Source: Mucilaginibacter sp. (GTDB taxonomy: Bacteria; Bacteroidota; Bacteroidia; Sphingobacteriales; Sphingobacteriaceae). Taken from it: 64,000 nucleotides of DNA. The stretch is from the NCBI GenBank assembly GCA_028288025.1, contig JAQBOM010000031.1, forward strand, positions 100,677 through 164,676, in the 5' to 3' direction. Every line of letters begins with the position of its first letter. Position 1 is the stretch's first letter. A program made the position numbers and the translations under genes. This document shows, piece after piece, positions 11,201 through 23,200 of the stretch. The notes beneath the pieces are model-generated. The model did no database searches. It was not told the DNA's origin and saw nothing but the letters and a program-made list of their open reading frames with translations.

Positions 11201-14200
11201 ACCGAAACATTAATCAATACGTCAAATGCGCCTGTGCCGGTAACTTATGTTATCGTACCAACCGCAAACGGGTATGCCGGGCCGGTGTTCAATTATGTAT
11301 TGACGGTTAATCCGACGCCCATTGTTACCAGCGCTGCCAGCGCGACGGCCTGTAACAGTACTGCGCAGAATTATACGATCACCAGCAATGTAACAGGGGC
11401 AACTTTTACCTGGAGCAGGGCAGCCGTGGCAGGCATCAGCAACGGCGCCTTCAGCGGGCAAACAAGTAACCCCATTACGGAGACGCTCGCTAATACTTCG
11501 AATGCCCCGGTTGCGGTAACTTATGTGATCACGCCAACGGCCAACGGCTGCACCGGGCCAAACTTTAACTACATTATAACAGTTAACCCAACCCCCATAG
11601 TTACCAGCGCTGCCAGCGCCACAATGTGTAACAATATTGCACAGAATTATACGATCACCAGCAGCGTAACCGGGACTACCTATAGCTGGGGAAGGGCCGC
11701 GGTAGCCGGCATCAGCAACGCAGCCGCAAGCGGGCAAACCAGCAGCACCATTACCGAAACTCTGGCCAATACTTCAAACGCACCGGTCGCTGTAACTTAT
11801 ATCATCACGCCAACTGCCAACGGGTGTACAGGGCCGGCTTTTAATCGTACCGTCACGATTAACCCAACGCCGACTGTGACAAGTGCTGCAAGCGGCAGTA
11901 TTTGTAACAACACAGCCCAGAATTACGCGATCACAGGGAACGTCGCCGGGACAACGTATAGCTGGGGAAGAGCATCTGTAGCAGGCATCAGCAATGCGGC
12001 TGTAAGCGGGCAAACCGGCAGCGCCATTACCGAAACCCTCGTCAATACTTCTAATGCCCCGGTTGTGGTTACCTACCTGATTACGCCCACCGCTAACGGG
12101 TGCAGCGGGCCGGTCTTTAGTTATGCTATAACTGTTAATCCTACACCCACTGTAACCAGCGCCCCCAGCGCCAGTATCTGTAATAATACCGCGCAGAGTT
12201 ATGCTATCACCAGCACCGTTACCGGCACAACTTATAACTGGGGCAGGGCCGCTGTTACCGGTATCAGCAATGCGGCCGTAAGCGGGCAAACAAGCAGTAC
12301 AATTACCGAAACATTAGTTAATACGTCAAATGCGCCTGTAGTTGTAACTTACGTCATCACCCCAACAGCCAATGGGTGTACAGGACCGGCTTTTAATTAC
12401 ACGGTAACGGTTAACCCAACCACTATTATTACCAGCGCTGCCAGCGCAACAATTTGTAATAATACCGCTCAAAATTATACCATTACAAGCAGTGTAAGCG
12501 GTACCACTTATGCCTGGGGACGCGCTACTGTAGCCGGCATCAGCAATGGGGCTGTGAGCGGGCAAACAAGCAGCACCATTACCGAAACTCTGGCCAATAC
12601 TTCAAACGCACCGGTGGTTGTGACTTACGTGATTACGCCAACGGCTAACGGATGCGCCGGACCGGCCTTTAATTATAAGGTCACAGTTAACCCAACGCCT
12701 GTTGTTACGAGCGCCGCAAGCGCCGGTATATGTAACAACACTACCCAGAATTATAGCATTACCAGTAATGTAACAGGGACAACTTTTGTTTGGGGAAGAG
12801 CCGCCGTTGCCGGCATCAGCAATGCGGCTGTTAGTGGTCAAACAACCAGTTCCATTACCGAAACTTTGGTCAATACAGCTAATACTTCCATAGCAGTGAC
12901 CTACGTTATTACACCAACCGCCAACGGGTGTACCGGACCGGCTTTCAATTACATAGTAACTGTTAGTCCAACTCCGATAGTTACGAGCGCTGCCAGTGCG
13001 ACAACCTGTAATAATGTCGCCGAGAATTATAGTATCACCAGTAGTGTTACCGGGACAACTTTTACATGGGGAAGGGCGGCTGTCGCGGGTATCAGCAATC
13101 CCGCCGTGAGCGGTCAAACAACGAGCGCCATTACTGAAACTTTATCCAATACTTCAAACGCGCCGGTCGTTGTGACTTATGTGATCACCCCAAATGCAAG
13201 CGGCTGTACCGGGCCGGTTTTTAGTTATGCGATAACTGTTTACCCGACGCCAACTGTAACAAGCGCTGCCAGCGCGACGACCTGTAATAATACAACGCAG
13301 AACTATACGATCACCAGCAATGTAGCCGGAACGACTTTTACCTGGGGAAGAGCAGTTGTTGCAGGGATCAGCAATGCGGCCGTGAGCGGGCAAACTACCA
13401 GTTCTATTACCGAAACATTAGCCAACACCTCGAACGCGCCTGTTGTAGTTACGTACGTCATCACGCCAACAGCCAACGGGTGTAACGGGCCGGCTTTTAA
13501 CTACGCGGTTACGGTTAATCCAACGCCGGTTGTTACCAGTGCTGCAACTGCAACAACGTGTAACAGCACAGCCCAAAATTACACCATCACCAGCAACGTT
13601 ACAGGGGCAACTTTTACCTGGGGACGGGCAGCTATAGCGGGTATCAGCAATGCAGCGGCGAGCGGGCAAACAAGCAACACCATTACTGAAACGCTGGTAA
13701 ACACGTCGAATGCTCCCGTGGTGGTTACTTATGTTATCACCCCTGCCGCCAATGGGTGTACCGGGCCCGCTTTTAATCGTACTGTAACCGTTAACCCCAC
13801 ACCAATAGTTACCAGTGCCGCAAGTGCGACGACATGTAATAGCACTGCGCAGAACTATAACATTACCAGCAATGTGGCCGGGACAACTTTTACCTGGGGA
13901 AGGGCGGCTGTTGCCGGTATCAGCAACGGGGCCGTAAGCGGGCAAGCTACCAGTTCCATTACGGAGACGTTAGTCAATACTTCCAATGTTGCGGTAGTGG
14001 TTACTTACCTGATCACCCCAACCGCCAATGGCTGCAACGGGCCGGTTTTTAATTATGCAGTAACCGTTAACCCCACACCAACGGTAACCAGCGCTGCAAA
14101 CGCAACAACCTGTAATAATACCCCCGAGAACTATATCATAACCAGCAACGTAACCGGGACAACCTTTAACTGGGGACGGGCGGCTGTTGCCGGCATCAGC

Positions 14201-17200
14201 AACGTGGCCGTGAGCGGACAAGCTACCAGTTCCATTACTGAAATATTGGTGAACACCTCGAATGCGCCGGTGCTTGTTACTTATGTGATCACCCCAACGG
14301 CAAACGGATGTACCGGGCCAGCTTTTAATTATAAGGTTACCGTTAATCCAACCGCAACAGTTACCAGTGCTGCAAGTGCGACGACCTGTAACAATGTCGC
14401 CCAGAATTATATTATTACCAGTAACGTGGCCGGGACAACTTTTGTTTGGGGAAGAGCCGCCGTTGCCGGCATCAGCAACGCGGCTGTAAGCGGGCAAACT
14501 ACCAGTTCTATTAACGAAACACTGGTCAACACGTCTAACGCGCCCGTGGCAGTAACATACTTAATTACGCCTGCTGCCTACGGATGTAACGGGCCGATTT
14601 TTACTTATACCGTCACGGTTAACCCAACGCCGGCTGTTACCAGCGCTGCAACCGCGACAACCTGTAACAGCACACCTCAAAACTATATCATTACCAGTAA
14701 TGTAGCCGGCGCAACTTATAGCTGGGGCAGGGCCGCTGTAGTGGGAGTCAGCAACACGGCTGTAAGCGGGCAAACCACAAGTTCAATTACAGAAAATTTG
14801 GTCAATACTTCAAATGCGCCGGTCGTTGTAACCTACGTCATTACGCCAGGCGCTAACGGGTGTACCGGCCCTGCTTTTAATTATTCGATAACCGTTAACC
14901 CAACAGCGACGGTAACAAGCGCTGCAAGCGCAACGTTTTGTAATAGCACAATTCAAAATTATATCATTACAAGCAATGTAACCGGGACAACCTTTAATTG
15001 GGGGCGGGCGGCTGTTGCCGGAATCAGCAACCCGGCTGTAAACGGACAAACTACCAATTCCATTACCGAAACATTGGCCAATACTTCCAATGCGCCGGTT
15101 GTTGTGACTTACGTGATCATCCCAACTGCCTACGGATGTACCGGCCCGGCTTTCAATCGTAACGTAACGGTTAACCCGACACCGACCGTAAGCAGTGCTG
15201 CAAGCGCAATGATATGTAACAGTACGGCTCAAAGCTATGCCATTACCAGCAATGTAGCCGGGGCCACTTTTACCTGGGGACGGGCAGCTGTAGCCGGTAT
15301 CAGTAACGCGGCCGTTAGCGGGCAAACTACCAGCTCCATTACGGAAACGTTGGTCAACACTTCCAATTCCCCTGTGGTGGTTAACTACGTGATCACCCCA
15401 ACTGCCAATGGATGTTCCGGTCCGTCTTTTAACTACGCGGTAACGGTTAATCCAACCCCGGTTATTACCAGCCCCGCAAGCGCTACGACGTGTAATAACA
15501 CACCGCAAAACTATACCATCACCAGCAATGTGGCCGGTGTAACTTTTAGCTGGAACAGAAATGCTGTAGCGGGCATCGGTAACGCAGCCGTTAACGGCCA
15601 AACCAGCGCTTCTATTACTGAAACCCTGGTTAACACCTCTAATGCACCGGTGGCTGTAACTTATGTAATAATCGCACAGAAAAACGGCTGTAACGGACCG
15701 TCTTTCAGCTATGTTATTACGGTTAACCCTACAGCTGTTATTACCAGCGCTGCAACTGCCGGTATCTGTAACAGCTCTGCTCAAAACTATACCATAACCA
15801 GCAACGTAGCCGGGGCAACTTTTATTTGGGGAAGAAGCGCAGTACCTGGTATCAGCAACTCTTCTGTGAGTGGGCAAACGACAAATTCTATCACCGAGAC
15901 TTTAGTCAATACTACCACTGCGCCTGTAACAGTAACTTACCTGATTACCCCGACAGCCTACGGGTGTACCGGGCCGACGTTCACATACAACGTAACTGTT
16001 AACCCAACACCGTCGGTAACGAGTGCGGCAAGTGCCACCACATGTAACAGCACCGCCCAGAATTACACTATCACCAGCAACGTAACCGGGACAACTTTTA
16101 CCTGGGGGCGAGCATCGGTAGCAGGTATCAGCAACCCGACTGTAACCGGGCAAACCAGCAGCACGATTACCGAAACCCTGGTCAACACGTCAAATGCGCC
16201 GGTTATTGTTACTTATTTGATCACACCAACCGGTAATGGCTGTAGCGGTCCGGTTTTTAGTTACAAGGTAACTGTTAACCCAACGCCAACAGTAACAAGC
16301 GCTGCCAGTATCAGCATTTGTAACAATAACCCGCAAAACTATATCATCACCAGCAACGTAACCGGTACGACTTTCGCCTGGGGAAGAGCGGCTGTAGCAG
16401 GTATCAGCAATCCCGCGGTAAGCGGCCAAACCACCGCATCAATTACCGAAACGCTGATCAATACTACCAATGCCGCGGTTTTGGTTACTTACGTGATTAC
16501 CCCAACGGCCCACGGATGTACCGGGCCGGCGTTTAATTACACAGTTACAGTTAATCCTACCCCTGCCGCTCCAACTGCGAACGGGGCAACAATTTGCCAG
16601 GGCTCGGCCGCGACCTTAACTGCAACTGCTCCCGGCGGAACTTATCAATGGTATAATGCAGCCTCCGGCGGAACTTTACTTTTCACCGGAGCCACTTATA
16701 CCACGCCTGCATTAATGAATACCACAAATTATTATGTGCAAGCTGTATCTGCTTTCGGTTGTACAGGCCCCCGTTCGGTTGTTACCGCCACAGTGAGGCC
16801 GCCTGTAGACCCCACATTTTATTACTCATCAGGAACGTTCTGCAGCTCTGCGCCGGATCCAACGCCTACAATTGTTAACCCTTCGGGCGGAACGTTCACA
16901 TCAACAGCAGGACTATCAATCAACAGCTCTACGGGAAAAATCAATTTAAGCGCAAGTTCGCTTGGATCATTTGTTATAACATTTGTAACCAATAGCATTT
17001 GTCCTTACAGCAGCACCGTAACGATTACAATCACCAACGCCCCTAATGCAACTTTTAGTTACAGCGGACCCTATTGCCAGTTTGCGCCAAATCCTTTGCC
17101 TGCTTTTCCTGCCGGGGCCAGTGCCGGGATTTTTAGCGCGAACAGCGCGTCGCTTATTTTTAAAAACAGCAATACCGGCGAAATTGATTTACAGAATAGC

Positions 17201-20200
17201 CTGCCTGGAAATTATACTGTTACTAACAGTATCAATATACCCGGCTGCGCCTTCGCCAGCTATACAAATACAGTAACTATTAACCCAACGCCTGCTGTAA
17301 CAAGCGCCGCGAGTGCAACAATTTGTAATAGCACAGCTCAAAATTATATCATTACCAGCAATGTTGCCGGAACAACGTTTACCTGGCGCAGGGCGGCTGT
17401 ACCAGGCATTAGTAACCCCGCAGTAAGCGGACAAACAAGCGGTACTATCACCGAAACTTTGGTTAATACATCAATCCTTCCGGTTACGGTGACTTATATC
17501 ATCACGCCACAGGCAACGGGATGTACCGGAACAGCTTTTAATTATACGGTTACGGTTAACCCGACCCCGGTAGTTACCAGCGTTGTAAGTACAACTACGT
17601 GCGACAGTACCGCGCAAAACTATACCATTACAAGCAATATCGCGGGCGCAACCTTTACATGGGGAAGGGCGGCCGTGGCAGGCATCAGCAATCCTGCTGT
17701 AAGCGGGCAAACCGGCAATACTATAAATGAAACATTAAATAATACATCCAATACGCCTATTAATGTAACTTATGTGATCATCCCTCAGGCGTACGGCTGT
17801 AACGGCCCTGCTTTTAATTACACCGTGACCGTTAACCCGACCCCGATAGTCACCAGCGCAGCAACCGCCTTAATATGTAACAGTTCAGCGCAAAATTATT
17901 CCATAACAAGCAATGTTGCCGGAACCACCTTCACCTGGAGCAGGAATGGCGTGGCCGGCATCAACAACTCGGCGGTTAGCGGGCAAGCGGGTAATTCCAT
18001 TACCGAGACACTGGTTAATAATTCAACCGCCCCGGTTGCGGTTACGTATGTCATTGTTCCGCAGGCAAACGGATGCCAGGGGCCGGCTTTTAATTATATT
18101 GTAACGGTTAATCCCACGCCTGCCGTTACCAGTTCGGCGAGCGCAATAACTTGTAATAATACAGCCCAGAATTATGCTATCACCAGCAATGTGACGGGTG
18201 CAACTTTTACCTGGGGAAGAGCGGCTGTTACAGGCATCAGCAATTCCGCTGCAAGCGGACAAACCAGCGCGTCCATTACCGAAACCCTGATCAATACCTC
18301 TAACGTGCCGGTGACGGTGACGTACGTGATAGTTCCCCTGGAGGGCACCTGCGCCGGCCCGACTTTTAACTATACAGTAACCGTAAATCCTACACCGGTT
18401 GTTACAAGCGCTGCAAGCGCCGTTACCTGCAATAATACACCGCAGAATTATGCTATTACCAGCAACGTGGCCGGAGCAACCTTTACGTGGGGAAGGGCTG
18501 CGGTGGCGGGCATCAGCAATGCAACTATAAGCGGGCAAACCACCAGCTCTATTATAGAAGCATTGATAAATACTTCTAATGCGCCAGTCGTTGTTACTTA
18601 TGTGATCACGCCATCCGCCAACGGATGTACCGGGCCAGCTTTTAATTATGCGGTAACGGTTAACCCAACGCCGGTTGTTACAAGTGCCGCAAGCGCAATA
18701 ATCTGTAACAGTACCGCGCAAAATTATACCATAACCAGCAATGTAACCGGAGCAACCTTTACCTGGAGCAGGGCGGCGGCGGCAGGTATTAGTAACGCGG
18801 CAGTAAACGGACAAACCACCGGCTCCATTACTGAAACCCTGGTGAATACCTCGAACGCACCCGTGACAGTAAATTATATTATCATTCCGGATGCAAACGG
18901 CTGTACAGGAATACCATTTAATTACGCGGTAACGATTAACCCAACGCCGGTTGTTACCAGCATTGCAAGTGCGATCACATGTGACAGTACCGCGCAAAGC
19001 TATACCATTACCGGTAATGTAGCCGGAACGACCTTTACCTGGGGAAGGGCCGCAGTGACGGGCATCAGCAATGCGGCTGTGAACGGACAAACGACTAACA
19101 CTATCACTGAAATCCTGGTTAATACTTCAAATGCCCCGGTTGTGGTTACTTACGTTATAACCCCCGCCGCCAACGGATGTACCGGGCCTGATTTTAATTA
19201 TGCTATAACGGTTGATCCGACGCCAATTGTGACCAGCCCCCCAAGCGCAATAACCTGTAACAATGTGGCCCAAAACTACGCCATTACCAGTAATGTTACC
19301 GGAACGACTTTTACCTGGGGAAGAGCAGCGACAACGGGCATCAGCAATCCCGCCATTAGCGGGCAAACCAGCGCTTCCATTACTGAAACTTTGGTTAATA
19401 CCTCAAATGCCCCGATTGTCGTTAATTATATAATTACGCCAGCCGCCAACGGGTGTACCGGGCCAGGCTTTAATTATGCTGTAACGGTTAATCCAACACC
19501 AAAAGTAACAAGTGCCGCAAGTGCAACGATTTGTAATAGTGCCGCCCAGAACTACAGCATTACCAGCAATGTTACCGGAACGACTTATACATGGGGAAGA
19601 GCGGCGGTTACAGGCATCAGCAATGCGGCCACAAGCGGGCAAACCACCGCGTCCATTACTGAAACCGTGATTAACACGTCTAACGCACCGGTTTCGGTGA
19701 CATACATAATAACGCCCACTGCAAATGGATGTAACGGACCTGATTTTAATTATACAGTAACGGTTAATCCAACACCGATTGTTACCAGCGCCGTAAGCGC
19801 CAGTATCTGTAATGGCATTGCCCAGAATTACACCATTACCAGCAATGTGGCCGGGACAACTTTTATGTGGGGAAGAGCGGCTGTGGCAGGCATCAGCAAT
19901 GCGGCAGTTAGCGGCCAAACCACCAACTTCGTTACTGAAACTTTGGTTAATACTTCTAACGCCCCTATTGTGGTCACTTATGTGATCACCCCCACTGCCA
20001 ACGGATGTACCGGGCCCGACTTTAATTATGCGGTAACGGTTAATCCGACAGCCGTTGTTACCAGCCCTGCAACTGCAACAACCTGTAATAATACACCTCA
20101 AAATTATACCATCACCAGCAACGTTGCCGGAACAACCTTTACCTGGAACAGGGCTGTAGTGGCGGGCATTGGCAACCCGGCAGTAAGCGGACAAACCAGC

Positions 20201-23200
20201 GCTTCGATTACTGAAATATTAGTTAATACCTCAAATGCACCTGTGGCGGTAACATATCTCATTACTCCCGGTGCGAATAGCTGTACCGGAACGCCATTTA
20301 ATTATACGGTAACGGTTAACCCCACACCATTAGTGACCAGTGCTGCAAATGCCGTTACCTGCGATAGCATACCTCAGAATTATGCTATCACCAGTAATGT
20401 GGCCGGGGCAACTTTTACCTGGGGCAGGGCAACGGTGGCAGGTATCAGCAATGCTGCGGTAAGCGGGCAGACAAACAGTATTATTACCGAAACCCTGGTT
20501 AATACTTCAAATGCCCCGGTTGTGGTTACTTACGTGATAACCCCCGCTGCTAACGGCTGTACCGGGCCTGATTTTAATTATGCGATAACGGTTAATCCGA
20601 AACCAACGATTACCAGCGCAGCAAGCGCAAACATTTGTAACAGTACGGTTCAAAATTATATCATCACCAATAATGTAGCAGGAACAACTTTCAACTGGGG
20701 ACGAGCGGCGGTAGCAGGGATCAGCAATCCGACCGTGAGCGGGCAAACCAGCGGTTCCATAACTGAAACGCTTGTCAACACGTCGAATGCTGCCATAGCC
20801 GTAACTTACATTATTACCCCTGCTGCCTATGGCTGCAGCGGGCCGGCCTTCAACTACACTGTTACTGTAAACCCCACCCCAACGGTAACCAGTGCCGCGA
20901 CTGCTGCGGTGTGTAATAAAACACCGCAGAACTACAATATAACCAGCAATGTGGCCGGGGCTACTTTTACATGGAGCAGGGCGGCTGTAGCCGGTATTAG
21001 CAATCCGGCCGTAAACGGGCAAACCAGTCCTTCCATTACCGAGATGTTAATCAATACTTCGAATGCAACAGTATCAGTAACTTATATCATTGTCCCTCAA
21101 GTTGCAGGTTGCGACGGGCCAGCTTTTAAGTATACCATAACGGTTAATCCAACAGTAATTATAACCAACAATTCTTTATTGCAAACGGTATGTTCTCAAA
21201 GCAATTCAAATCCGGTTACTCTTACAACAAATGTGAACGGAGCCAGCCTCACATGGACAGCATCGGCATCACCCGGAATAACCGGTTTTACCGCCAACGG
21301 CACTAATATTATCCCATCGCAAACATTGATCAATTCGGGCACAACAGTTGGCACTGTTACTTATAGTATTACGCCGGCGTATAAAAACTGTACCGAAATA
21401 ATAACCACTTATACGATCAATGTTAATCCAAAACCGTTGGTTCCTGTTATTACGAGCAACTCGCCGGTATGCACCGGCTCGGCAATATTATTATCGACTC
21501 CGGTTGTGCCAGGTGCCAGCTATAGCTGGACGGGGCCGAATGGTTTTGCTTCGAACCTTCAAAACCCCCAGATACCGAATGCAAGTACGTCCTTCAGCGG
21601 AAATTATTCATTGATTGAAATAGTAAACGGTTGTACAAGTAACGCGGGCACTATCAGCATCGTTGTAAATCAAACGCCGTTGGCGCCGGTTTTGGCAAGC
21701 AATGCCCCTGCCTGCGAAGGCGGCTCTCTCAACTTGACTGCGAGCACTATAGCGGGCGCTACCTATAAATGGACCGGGCCGAACGGCTTTACATCAACAC
21801 TCCAAAACCCTGTCATAAATAATGTAACAGTGTCAGCTTCCGGCACTTACTCGGCAACGGTGACGGTAAACGGTTGTACCGGGCCTGCAGGAGCAATCAC
21901 GGTTTTAGTGAACCCTGTTCCAACCGCCCCGGTTCTCACATCAAATAGCCCGATTTGCGCCGGGAGCACCCTTACACTAAGTGCTAAAAGCATTCCGGGT
22001 TCAAACTACCAGTGGACAGGGCCGAACGGCTTTACTTCAACACTTCAAAATATAACCATTCCGGCAGCAGCAACAACCTATACCGGAACTTATACTGTTG
22101 TAGCCTCGGTCGGCAATTGCCCCGGCCCGGCTTCTACAATAGCAATCTCTGTTGACCAAACCCCGATCAATCCAATCATTACAAGCAATTCACCTGTTTG
22201 TTCGGGAAATCCCATCCTGCTGGATGTTACTAATTATGTGGGATCAGTTTATAAATGGACGGGGCCAAATGGCTTTACATCGAATCTGCGAAACCCTGTT
22301 ATCGGCAATTCAATTACGGCAAACCAGGGGCGCTACAGTGTTACCGTTTTTTCGCCGGGTTGTATAGTCACTACAACCACATTTACAGATGTGATCGTAA
22401 ATCAAACGCCGGTAGCGCCGCTTGCGTCAAACAATAGCCCGGTTTGTGTGGGCCAGCGCCTGCAGCTTTCGGCATCACCAATACCCGGTGCAACTTACCA
22501 ATGGACCGGGCCTAATGGTTTTTCGTCGAACGTTCAAAATCCTATAATCGACAATGTTTCGGCAAGTACGGCCGGCAGTTATTCGGTAGTGGCTATTGTA
22601 AATTCCTGCCCGAGCGTGGCGGCCCTTACACCTGTCGTTATCAATCAGCCTGCTGTAGTAAATGCCGGGAATAATCAGACGGTGTGCGGAAATAACTCAG
22701 CTGTTTCGCTAAACGGAACGGTTACCGGCGGAAGCACCACCGGAGTATGGAGCAGCAGCGGCACCGGTACCTTTACCGCCGGGGCTTTGAGCCTGAAGGG
22801 TACATATATTCCATCCACTGCCGATATTGCCGCCGGGCAGGTAACCTTAACACTCACTGCCACCCTTACGGCCTCGTGTATTCCGGGCTCGGCTTCAATT
22901 AACGTTACGATAAACCCCACGCCAATTGTAACTGCAGGTCCGGACCAGGAAATTTGTTCAAATCTCGACGTGCAATTAAACGGCTCGGTCACCTTTACGG
23001 GAGGCGGAACCTGGACGAGTTCCGGTACAGGACAATTCTTCCCGTCAAACACTGCGCTAAACGCATCCTATATTTTTAGCGAAGCGGATAAAAAGGCGGG
23101 CAGCGTGGTTATTACATTAACCTCCAGCGGACCGGGAGTTTGTTTACCGGTAGCATCTAAAATGAATGTAAGGATCATTGCCGCACCGGTTGTTCAGCCT

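Noticed and set aside
9113..16564. CRISPR array from the regular 276-bp repeat
   Set aside because: The repeat unit is long and fully coding, with no short repeat/spacer alternation and no cas genes.
8936..21022. Long series of minus-strand open frames of about 79, 171, 175, 263 and 355 codons
   Set aside because: They recur at multiples of 276 bp and are antisense shadows of the repeat units; low-complexity Gly/Ser/Arg/Cys translations with no family features.
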